Part shown: positions 7,510 to 14,252 of the stretch, in pieces | Layout: each line of letters begins with the position of its first letter | Numbering within the stretch: the stretch's first letter is position 1 | Assembly: GCA_003450555.1 (NCBI GenBank) | Contig: DMFQ01000243.1 | Span: 3,760-22,844 of the forward strand | Direction of reading: 5' to 3' | Length of the DNA: 19,085 nucleotides | Source: Ktedonobacter sp. | GTDB taxonomy: Bacteria; Chloroflexota; Ktedonobacteria; Ktedonobacterales; Ktedonobacteraceae | Position numbers and translations under genes: made by a program | Notes under the pieces: model-generated | What the model saw: the letters and a program-made list of their open reading frames with translations, nothing else | Database searches by the model: none | Told to the model about the DNA's origin: nothing

Positions 7510-8511
7510 ATGAGTAAAAAAACAGCAATCTCTGAAATGCAGAAGTTTCATTTTGGCGCGAAGATCACCTGTGTTGATGGGGAAGGTGGTTTCCTTGCAC
7601 AGGTTATTTTTGGTGCATCGGCCCGTCACATGACCTACATTGGGGTGAAACAGAGACGTTTATTTGGGCATATAGTCTATTTCCCCTACGATATCGTCGT
7701 TAGCGCGACAGGAGAGGGTGTGACAATCCGTGCTAAGATTGCCGAGGTAGCTGCTGGCAGCAGTGCAAGTGTTAACGGCGCACTTCTCGATGACAAAAGC
7801 GTGGTGGAGAATAGAGGCTCCTCTGGTAAGGGGAGATTGATGCTGGTAGCGCTGCACCCAGAGAGTCTAGAGGTAGCCTACCTGGTAGTTCATGATCTGT
7901 GTCCGGGACAGGATACCTTAATTCAGGCGGAGTATATAACTGATATCTCAACGGGATATATCAAAGTCAATGTGCCTGATACCACGTTGAACACCTTGCC
8001 TTCTTATCGATCGGATAGCGTTTTGCAGCAAGAAGTTGAAGCAGTGCTTTTCGGGTCGGCCCCCCTCCATATCGACCTCAAAGGTATTTCGGCACGCGTA
8101 CTTGATGGGGTACTCTACTTAGACGGCAATATATCAAGTTCGCTGCGCGGGGACATAGCACAGAGTCAAGTGATGGGGATCAGCGGCTTATTAGAGGTCA
8201 AAAATCACCTCGTTGGTGATGATAGACTGGCAAGTGACCTGGCAATGGCCTTAGGGCGTGATGAGCGAACGCGCGATTTGCCTATAGGCGTCTATCCGCG
8301 TCTGGGAGTGGTGCGCCTGAGCGGTGCCGTACATAACGGTCAGCAGAAAGCCGCAGCTGAAGAGATCGCGCGAAGTTTTGCCGGCGTACGCTCGGTCATC
8401 AATGACCTTCTTGTCAATCCCAATGCTGATCTACTCTATGTAATGTCCCCTGCTGAGGGTGGTGAATCTGAAGATAAGGTACCTGGTAAATACATCAGGC
8501 ATACCAAATAG
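7510..8511 (+). CDS. BON-domain protein with N-terminal PRC-barrel-like repeats
   Basis: A 333-aa soluble protein without signal peptide or membrane segments. The C-terminal half holds two BON-type modules (about 170-235 and 237-303). Each has the expected run: a helix, then V-x-L-x-G (VLYLDGNIS at 201-209; VVRLSGAVH at 267-275), then an amphipathic helix ending in a G-[VL]-x-x-V turn (GLLEV, GVRSV). BON domains occur in OsmY-like stress proteins and are thought to bind membranes or polymers. The N-terminal half looks like two PRC-barrel-like beta units (about 12-78 with CVDGEGGFLAQVIF, and 108-157), which is a weaker call. GAGG stands 8 nt before the ATG. It is followed by a long hairpin and then a hydrophilin-like gene, a neighbour that also suggests stress protection. 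Confidence 0.75.
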   Translation: MSKKTAISEMQKFHFGAKITCVDGEGGFLAQVIFGASARHMTYIGVKQRRLFGHIVYFPYDIVVSATGEGVTIRAKIAEVAAGSSASVNGALLDDKSVVENRGSSGKGRLMLVALHPESLEVAYLVVHDLCPGQDTLIQAEYITDISTGYIKVNVPDTTLNTLPSYRSDSVLQQEVEAVLFGSAPLHIDLKGISARVLDGVLYLDGNISSSLRGDIAQSQVMGISGLLEVKNHLVGDDRLASDLAMALGRDERTRDLPIGVYPRLGVVRLSGAVHNGQQKAAAEEIARSFAGVRSVINDLLVNPNADLLYVMSPAEGGESEDKVPGKYIRHTK

Positions 8512-8522
8512 ATCGAAGAGAT

Positions 8523-8574
8523 ACAGAGAAGACGAGGAGGGATAGACGCGCCTATCCCTCCTCGTCTTCTCTGT
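8523..8574. terminator. Perfect 23-bp hairpin after the BON gene
   Basis: Arms 8523-8545 and 8552-8574 are exact reverse complements around a 6-nt loop (ACGCGC). The left arm is almost all purine. No T tract follows (TGTGTGAAAC), so it is either a poor intrinsic terminator, an RNA 3'-end stabiliser or a palindromic element. Confidence 0.65.
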
Positions 8575-8650
8575 TGTGTGAAACCAGTGGTGCAGAGGTA
8601 TCGTTCTATCTATAGCACACGATCACAGGTTGCGAAAGGAAGAAAGGTAT

Positions 8651-9211
8651 ATGGCAGAGAACGAAAAAAAGATGAACGATGAGGACGGTGCGGGTGGTGA
8701 GGGTGGCGAAGCTGAAAATCGTGGAAATAAACAGGATTATAATAAGATAGCCAACCAGCAGCCTGCCGGTACCACGGCAGGTGATACGATAGCCAGTAGC
8801 CGTGATATGGGGACTGTGGGTGGTGGTTCCATACCTGAGCCGCGTAATATACTAGCAGGCAGCGGCAATGCTCCTGGTGGAATGAATACAGCTAATAGCA
8901 CTGTGGATAGTGGTAGCACTACCGGTGGAGGTAGACCGGGCACTGAAGCGACCTCAGATCGTGGAGAATCCACGACGAGTGATATGGTGGGAGGGGCAGG
9001 AGGCCGTGCTGCTAACACGATTGATCGTCACGCCAATGGAAATTTAGGAGGGCGCAACCCTTCCGAACCTCAAACTCCAATGGGTGATCAAGATCCACGT
9101 GGCGGCAGAGAGGAGCGTGCCGAGCCAAGCATAGCGGATCCGATGACTTCGCGGGATCCAAGTACGATAAAACAGGATGACTCCACCCGCTCAAATCAGC
9201 AGAGCTCTTAG
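8651..9211 (+). CDS. Glycine-rich, fully disordered hydrophilin-like protein
   Basis: A 186-aa protein counted from the ATG at 8651; a TTG at 8630 would add seven residues, but the purine-rich GGAAGAAAGG lies between them and suits the ATG. The composition is extreme: about 17% Gly, rich in Asp, Glu, Asn, Ser, Thr and Arg, with no Cys, Trp or Phe and one Tyr. No secondary structure, signal peptide or membrane segment is apparent. This fits the general definition of hydrophilins (Gly-rich, very hydrophilic proteins linked to desiccation and osmotic stress), but low-complexity composition is weak evidence and no family is recognised. It follows the BON gene, and its stop is 2 bp from the stop of the converging protease gene. 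Confidence 0.7.
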   Translation: MAENEKKMNDEDGAGGEGGEAENRGNKQDYNKIANQQPAGTTAGDTIASSRDMGTVGGGSIPEPRNILAGSGNAPGGMNTANSTVDSGSTTGGGRPGTEATSDRGESTTSDMVGGAGGRAANTIDRHANGNLGGRNPSEPQTPMGDQDPRGGREERAEPSIADPMTSRDPSTIKQDDSTRSNQQSS

Positions 9212-9213
9212 AG

Positions 9214-9984
9214 CTACTGCTTCACGACCCCATGCATCACCAGGACGATGAGCAGCGCTCCAAGGCCATTGTTGATGAGGTGGAGAATAATACCGGGCCA
9301 GAGTGAGTTTGTTCGCCAGCGCAGGAAAGCGAGAGCTAAACCAATGATGAAGAGGACCGCGAACGAACCGGGATCCGCATGGGCAATGGCAAAGAGGAGT
9401 GAGCTGAGGATAGTGGCCCAACCTACAGGCATAGATCGACAAAGACCTGGAAAGAGAAAGCCCCGAAAGAAGACCTCTTCACAAAAGGGAGCGACAAAAA
9501 CGGCGGCAAGGAGTGTGGCGTAGGTACTGATGGGAGCTATTTTGCTGTGATTGAGCAGAACCTGATCGTTGGTCTGCAGGTTCAGGTGCCAAACAGTGAT
9601 CACATATTGGTAGAAGTTATCCACGGCGAGAATGGCGAGTAACAGGAGCACAACCAACAGCAGTGATCTACCCACCTTAAACTTTCTCAAGCCCAATGTG
9701 TGCAATGCCAGGCGAAAATGAGGTGTTATCGAGCGAAAGATATAGTTGGCATAGTAGAGCGGAGCAATGAGAAACGCCCCTTCAATGACAGAGGAAAAGA
9801 TAAAAACAAAGATAGCATTACCGAGGTCTGCCTGGAACGAAAGAGGAGCGTTTTGAGTAGCTTTGCTTTGGCCAAGCAGGGCAAGAACTCCGATCACTGC
9901 AACCCACGGAACGAGCGTAAGAATAAAGCCGAGTAGTGTTTGTTGGGTTGTCCATGGAACTGCCTCTGACTTGTGTTCGACCAA
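9214..9984 (-). CDS. CPBP-family (CAAX/Abi) intramembrane metalloprotease
   Basis: A 256-aa polytopic membrane protein (hydrophobic segments at roughly 18-36, 56-83, 106-122, 153-167, 187-201, 207-222 and 228-248). The glutamyl intramembrane protease motifs are all present: FCEEVFFRGF (E169, E170, R174), FAIAH (H202) and HLINN (H235, N239). Family members are CAAX-type prenyl proteases, bacteriocin-immunity or stress-signalling proteases; the substrate here is unknown. Start: the reading frame is open back to a GTG at 10053, but a strong -10 (TATAAT, 10012-10017) lies inside that extension. GGAGG lies 5 nt before a TTG at 9984, so the TTG is preferred. Confidence 0.85.
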   Translation of the reverse strand: MVEHKSEAVPWTTQQTLLGFILTLVPWVAVIGVLALLGQSKATQNAPLSFQADLGNAIFVFIFSSVIEGAFLIAPLYYANYIFRSITPHFRLALHTLGLRKFKVGRSLLLVVLLLLAILAVDNFYQYVITVWHLNLQTNDQVLLNHSKIAPISTYATLLAAVFVAPFCEEVFFRGFLFPGLCRSMPVGWATILSSLLFAIAHADPGSFAVLFIIGLALAFLRWRTNSLWPGIILHLINNGLGALLIVLVMHGVVKQ

Positions 9985-10011
9985 TGCATCCTCCAATTTT
10001 TTGCATACCTT

Positions 10012-10020
10012 ATTATAGCA
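10012..10020 (-). promoter_or_regulatory. Extended -10 promoter (TGCTATAAT) for the CPBP protease gene
   Basis: A consensus TATAAT with an upstream TG at the right place on the minus strand, and no clear -35. The transcript would start near 10005, leaving a leader of about 20 nt that carries GGAGG and the TTG start. It is divergent from the promoter at 10076. Confidence 0.65.
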
Positions 10021-10075
10021 TAGAAGGTGTCTCGTTGTCTGTAAAATATGCACACCGCGTTTCTTCAGAATTATG

Positions 10076-10084
10076 TGTTATACT
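10076..10084 (+). promoter_or_regulatory. Extended -10 promoter (TGTTATACT) for the Cys-rich small gene
   Basis: TG plus TATACT with a poor -35, about 50 bp before the small gene start. It lies about 60 bp from the divergent -10 of the protease gene. Confidence 0.55.
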
Positions 10085-10134
10085 ACCTGAAACAGAATAA
10101 ACACCCGCCCCATTATCATAGGAAGGACGCTTGA

Positions 10135-10419
10135 TTGGCAAGCACTTTAGAAACAAATCCAGCTGAAAATTCAAATTGGCGCAAGCATAAAAATGCCTGC
10201 CCATTTTACCGTGAGCGTTGGTTTCCCGCGAGTGATATCATGAAAGGTGAACCAATGTATCAGGTTTTTTGTATGAAAAATACTCCACCGGTCACTTCTG
10301 AGGAGCAAGATCGTTGTTTCCGTAGTAAAACATGTTGTTGGCGATTGGCGGAAAAAAAGAGAGCCGCTACTGATCAGCGACCCTCAAACAAAGCTGAAGC
10401 CTCTATGCACACTCCCTAG
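10135..10419 (+). CDS. Small Cys-rich protein, possible metal-binding
   Basis: A 94-aa protein from a TTG start at 10135, with AGGAAGGA 7 nt upstream and its own extended -10 promoter. Five Cys (C22, C46, C61, C67, C68) fall in a basic and aromatic core with the pattern ACPFYRERW, QVFCMKN, EEQDRCFRS, CCWRLAEKK. This arrangement suggests a structural zinc or iron-sulfur site, and the Lys/Arg-rich ends suggest nucleic-acid or protein contact. There is no signal peptide. No family is recognised. It could be a spurious reading frame, but promoter, ribosome site and Cys/Trp-rich composition favour a real gene. Confidence 0.6.
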   Translation: MASTLETNPAENSNWRKHKNACPFYRERWFPASDIMKGEPMYQVFCMKNTPPVTSEEQDRCFRSKTCCWRLAEKKRAATDQRPSNKAEASMHTP

Positions 10420-10424
10420 AACAC

Positions 10425-10456
10425 AAAAAGGGGGCGTTTTTCGATGGACGCCCTCT
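10425..10456 (-). terminator. Intrinsic terminator at the end of the M16-TPR-LC7-ndk operon
   Basis: On the minus strand AGGGCGT pairs with ACGCCC(CC) and is followed by TTTTT (complement of 10425-10429). The stem arms are 10430-10437 and 10448-10455 with one G-T pair. A second small hairpin, AGAGGC-GTT-GCCTCT (10467-10481), lies between it and the ndk stop. Confidence 0.85.
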
Positions 10457-10503
10457 GTTCCTGACAAGAGGCGTTGCCTCTGCACCCCCATTTACGGTTT
10501 ATT

Positions 10504-10965
10504 TCAGTGTTCGTATACCCATTCCGCGGTAGGAAGTTTATAGGCCACCAATTCCTCCGGTTTGAAGAAGAGGTTGATCTCCTGTTTCGCAGTCTCGGGA
10601 CCGTCTGAACCATGAATGATGTTGAAGCCAATCTCCAGTGCATAATCACCGCGAATGGTGCCTGGTACGGCTTCAGCGGCATTCGTGGCACCCATTGTCG
10701 TACGAACTACACTGATAGCTTTGGGGCCTTCCAGAACGCCGACAACGACTGGACCGGAGGTAATATGTTTTACCAGACCAGCATAGAAGGGTTTCCCTTT
10801 GTGGACTCCATAGTGCTGCTCCGCCAATGCAGGAGTGATCTGTAGCAGTTTGAGACCGACAATCGTAAGGCCACGTTGTTCAAAACGGGTAAGAACGCTG
10901 CCTATAAGCCCGCGCTGTACGCCTTCTGGTTTCACGATAATTAAAGTTTGCTCCATATAGCTCAA
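10504..10965 (-). CDS. ndk: Nucleoside diphosphate kinase
   Basis: A 153-aa cytoplasmic enzyme that moves the gamma phosphate from ATP to other (d)NDPs through a phospho-histidine. The catalytic motif NIIHGSD (H118) is intact, as are the N-terminal [10 protein letters not shown] (K12), RTTMGATN (R88, N95), PGTIRGDYA (R105) and the C-terminal EINLFF. The length is standard. Start: AAGGAG lies 5 nt before a TTG at 10965 (MSYMEQT); the ATG three codons later is too far from it. It is the last gene of a minus-strand operon, 16 bp after the roadblock gene, and ends at a clear terminator. Confidence 0.96.
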   Translation of the reverse strand: MSYMEQTLIIVKPEGVQRGLIGSVLTRFEQRGLTIVGLKLLQITPALAEQHYGVHKGKPFYAGLVKHITSGPVVVGVLEGPKAISVVRTTMGATNAAEAVPGTIRGDYALEIGFNIIHGSDGPETAKQEINLFFKPEELVAYKLPTAEWVYEH

Positions 10966-10981
10966 TACATCTCCTTGAATG

Positions 10982-11329
10982 TTAGTAACTTGCCACTAGT
11001 TTTAAAATTTGCCTGCAAGCTTTTTTCATCTCTATACGGACACGACCGAGATTGCTTCCCTTATTGGTAGTGACCACGAGGATGAGGTCGCCAACCTCTT
11101 CAAATTGGATCGTGCCATCTTTTGTTTCAATGATGACATGGTGCATCTCACCGCTGCTCATCTGATCTATAAAATTTGTAATGGAGCCAAATGCCGCTGC
11201 CGACATGGCACCAATTACTTCTTCGTCCTCACTGTGAAGTGTTCCGGTGACGATAAGGCCATCTTTGCCGACAAGGATAGCTCCAGTCACGTCGTCAAGA
11301 TCGGTCAGCCGTTGTAAAATAGTTTCCAA
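10982..11329 (-). CDS. Roadblock/LC7-domain protein
   Basis: A 115-aa protein made of a single roadblock/LC7 fold (helix, five-strand sheet, helix). Typical features are METILQRL, the [12 protein letters not shown] strand pair at about 16-27, [24 protein letters not shown] and the closing amphipathic helix. Family members (MglB, LC7, Lamtor) form dimers and regulate Ras/Mgl-like GTPases or act as scaffolds. No GTPase is in this window. Start: AAAGGAG lies 7 nt before a TTG at 11329; a GTG at 11353 would overlap the TPR stop by one base and is less likely. It sits 23 bp after the TPR gene and 16 bp before ndk, so co-transcription is expected. Confidence 0.9.
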   Translation of the reverse strand: METILQRLTDLDDVTGAILVGKDGLIVTGTLHSEDEEVIGAMSAAAFGSITNFIDQMSSGEMHHVIIETKDGTIQFEEVGDLILVVTTNKGSNLGRVRIEMKKACRQILKLVASY

Positions 11330-11352
11330 GGTGCGACTCCTTTGCGGCGGCA

Positions 11353-14229
11353 CTAATTTTTTGCCTTTTTGGCCATGTTCAATGCTTTGTTATAGGCCTC
11401 CATGGCCTGCAAGTACTCTCCCTGCCGCATATACGCGTCTCCCAGAACGCGATATCCCGCTGAATATCTGGGGACTATTTTCAGCAAGGCACGCATATTG
11501 CTGACAATCTCGCCTAGTAGTTCGGGAGCGTTGCGTATAATGATGCGGTATTCTTGCATTGCCTCATCGTAGGACCCGGCGAGTTGGTATTGATAGCCTT
11601 TGATCAAGCGCTCTCTGTAGCTCAATGTTCTATCTGCTGATTTGTTAGTCGAAGCGTGCTCCCCCGAATGCCCCTGGCCAGGCCCCTGCGGTTGCTGCAT
11701 CGAAGGTGGTTGTTGCATGGGCTGCAAGTGTACCACTGGACGTCTCATTGTCATCTCTAGCTCGAATTCATATGGCGTATTCGGCTTAGAGGCGTTTGGA
11801 GTCTCAGCAGTTGATTGGGGGCTTGAAGGAGCACTAGCTGCTTGATTGGAAACAGGAGCGCGCTCTTGCTGAACGGGTTCTGAAGAGAAGCGGCTAGCAA
11901 CTGCTTGTGTTTCAAAGCGAGATGAGGCAAGACTCGACAAGGCATCCAGGTGAGAGGATGTTGCTAGAGTTTGTTCAGTTGGACGAGTCACCACTGGCTC
12001 TTCTGTTGTTTGAGTAGACGGCTCCGGCTCTAGTAAGTCTGACCATGTCTGCTCAATAGGAGAGACTGTTGGCGAAAGCTCCGGCTGAGGAGATTGTAGC
12101 TGGTCTTCCTCGTCAACAAGTTGTGCCTCAAGATTGCCAAATTGCGCCAGCGCGGATGAAAGTGATGGTTCTTTGGCCAGAGCTGAGAGGGTTCCCGGCT
12201 CAAGTGGCTTAAAGCCTTGAGAGTGTAATTCGTTCTCCAGTTCTTCAAGGGTCGTCAGCACATTTTGATCTGGTCTGTTCAATTTTTGGGTGGCTTGCTC
12301 TAACCAGTTCTCAACAGTAATTTTCTGTTTTGTTTCTGGTGTCTCCGTCTGACTAGCTTTCACGGCTGGAAGCCGAGGGTCTGTTGCTGGAGTGGACCAG
12401 TTCGCAACTGGTTCGGGGTCTATTGTTGGAGTAGACCAGTTCGCAGCTGGTTCAAGGTCAGTTGGTTCTGCTTGCAGCGTAGGCGCTAGTTCCACCAAAG
12501 GAGCGGGTGGAGGAGTTTGTTCTGTTTCTTGAGGGAACGATTGCTCGAGCGAAGTAGCACCAAGGGACTTTAGCCACTCTGGCCCAAAAAAGAATCCTTC
12601 GTCCTCTGAAGATTCTGACGAGGGAGGATTAGCCTGAGTATGTTCTCGCCATGATGGCTGTATTTCAGCGGGAGAAGCTTCTTCTGCTAAGGCTGTTGAT
12701 TCTTCATGGCTGACTGTCTGTTGATCGTCTTGCTGGCTTACAGGAGGTTCTTGTATATCCGAAGGTGTTGTAGTCGGCTGCTGCTGGATGGGTTCCATAG
12801 GTTCGCTTGCTTGACGACGATCTCCTCTGGTAAGCATGTCCAGCCATGCTGGCGGTGCGGGCAGGTTTGCATCCGCATCCTCTACATCCCAGGTGGCAGA
12901 GGGCGTTACCGGATTGATGTCGCCTGAAGTGCTCCATGGATCCGGGTTTGATGTTGCGAACGTATCCATATGGTACCAGTCAGGTTGCTGTTCGGGTTGT
13001 GGGGGTTGTGCCTGGCCGTTGTTGTTGTCATGAACTTGATCATGACTCTCAGTGGGTTCTGGCAGTGTCTGCCAGGTTTCTAGCTCTGGCTCTTCCGTTT
13101 CTGAAGCATCGGCAAGGTGACCAAAAACGTCCCAGTTGTCCACCTCAGGTGTGTCAGTATTTGCCTGAGCGGCATCCTTGTGTTGAGTAGATAGGGAGTC
13201 TTGTTGTACAAAAGTGTTCCAGGAACTAAAGTCTGATGAGTTATTGTCAGCCCAGTTGCCAAAGGGAGCGGCTTCATTTGGCGTCTGGTAATCTTGTTGA
13301 GGTTCAATGATGTTATCGAGGCTGCTCCACCTCACGAGGGGATCCGAGAAAGTGGAGGGAGACTTGCTGGGACTTGACATGCCATTGGATTCGGGTGAAA
13401 GCTTTTCCAGCGTGTCGGCTGTCGTTGTTGCGGCGTGTTTCCCATTTGAGGTTTCCGGAAAAATGGCCGATGATTTTTTCATCAGTTTCAAGAAAGGGTC
13501 TTTGGGTTGGTGGGCGATAAAGTCACTAAAAAGTTCCTGAGCCATCACTTGGTCAGGATCTAGTGCCTCCGCCTGTCGCATCAGGTCCTGTGCCTGTAGG
13601 GCATCCTGCGCAAACGTCACATGTGCGAGGAGAAGGAGTGCCTTCAAACAATGAGGGACTTCTTGAAGGATTGCGCGCGCGAGATGCTCGACCTGGTCAT
13701 AAAGGCCTTCACGCCAATATGTCTCGAGGAGACCGGTGCGAGCATCGAGGCGTACAGGAGTGTTGACGAGAACGGTGTCCCATTCCTGAGCGGCCTGAGG
13801 CAGGAGGTCACCACGCATATAGAGGCGCGCCAGGCCTGCCCGCGAAAAAATGAAACCCTGTTGTCCTACTTTTTCGCTCAACTGATTAAATATCTGGCGT
13901 ATCTGGCTGTTGCCCCGACTGAGTTCGTATGCCTGTTGATAGCAATCTAACGCAGTATCATAGTCTGACATGCGCTCACAGATCAAGGCGCGGTTACAGT
14001 AGGCCATCACATTCTCTGGATCATTTGTCAGGACCCAATCAAACGTTTGCTGCGCCTCTTCCAGTTTCCCCTGTGCCAGGTAGACCTCACCCAGGAGACG
14101 TTGAGCCTCCAATGCTTCTGGAAAATGTGTGAGGATGTATTGACAGTTAGCCAATGCATCATTGACGCGACCGGTACTAATAGCATCTTCAGTCGTCTGC
14201 AAATAATCACGAAGCGTTGTTTGTGCCAT
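11353..14229 (-). CDS. Large TPR protein with a ~600-residue disordered middle
   Basis: A 958-aa cytoplasmic scaffold-like protein. Residues 1-255 form about six TPR units (for example AQRLLGEVYLAQGKLEEAQ and AYCNRALICERMSDYDTAL). Residues about 260-865 are low-complexity, acidic and rich in Gln, Pro, Ser and Thr, with scattered Trp motifs (DNWDVF, SSWNTF, PAWLDML, PEWLKSL, NWLEQ) and a 13-residue tandem repeat around EPAANWSTP. Residues about 868-958 return to TPR helices (YEDAM-like GSYDEAMQEY and GEYLQAMEAYNKAL). It has no signal peptide or membrane segment and no enzymatic domain. GAGGAG lies upstream of the ATG. It lies 23 bp after the M16 peptidase gene and 23 bp before the roadblock gene. 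It probably holds a complex together; its partners are unknown. Confidence 0.88.
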   Translation of the reverse strand: MAQTTLRDYLQTTEDAISTGRVNDALANCQYILTHFPEALEAQRLLGEVYLAQGKLEEAQQTFDWVLTNDPENVMAYCNRALICERMSDYDTALDCYQQAYELSRGNSQIRQIFNQLSEKVGQQGFIFSRAGLARLYMRGDLLPQAAQEWDTVLVNTPVRLDARTGLLETYWREGLYDQVEHLARAILQEVPHCLKALLLLAHVTFAQDALQAQDLMRQAEALDPDQVMAQELFSDFIAHQPKDPFLKLMKKSSAIFPETSNGKHAATTTADTLEKLSPESNGMSSPSKSPSTFSDPLVRWSSLDNIIEPQQDYQTPNEAAPFGNWADNNSSDFSSWNTFVQQDSLSTQHKDAAQANTDTPEVDNWDVFGHLADASETEEPELETWQTLPEPTESHDQVHDNNNGQAQPPQPEQQPDWYHMDTFATSNPDPWSTSGDINPVTPSATWDVEDADANLPAPPAWLDMLTRGDRRQASEPMEPIQQQPTTTPSDIQEPPVSQQDDQQTVSHEESTALAEEASPAEIQPSWREHTQANPPSSESSEDEGFFFGPEWLKSLGATSLEQSFPQETEQTPPPAPLVELAPTLQAEPTDLEPAANWSTPTIDPEPVANWSTPATDPRLPAVKASQTETPETKQKITVENWLEQATQKLNRPDQNVLTTLEELENELHSQGFKPLEPGTLSALAKEPSLSSALAQFGNLEAQLVDEEDQLQSPQPELSPTVSPIEQTWSDLLEPEPSTQTTEEPVVTRPTEQTLATSSHLDALSSLASSRFETQAVASRFSSEPVQQERAPVSNQAASAPSSPQSTAETPNASKPNTPYEFELEMTMRRPVVHLQPMQQPPSMQQPQGPGQGHSGEHASTNKSADRTLSYRERLIKGYQYQLAGSYDEAMQEYRIIIRNAPELLGEIVSNMRALLKIVPRYSAGYRVLGDAYMRQGEYLQAMEAYNKALNMAKKAKN
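12377..12454. repeat. Two 39-bp tandem repeats inside the TPR gene
   Basis: Units at 12377-12415 and 12416-12454 share most bases and encode two copies of a 13-residue segment with the core ANWSTP in the disordered region. The in-frame period (39 bp) shows a recent coding duplication. Confidence 0.75.
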
Positions 14230-14252
14230 AATCCTGATCTCCTCTTTCTGCT

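Noticed and set aside
10018..10053. N-terminal extension of the protease gene to a GTG at 10053
   Set aside because: A consensus extended -10 box (TGCTATAAT) lies inside it and GGAGG points to the TTG at 9984.
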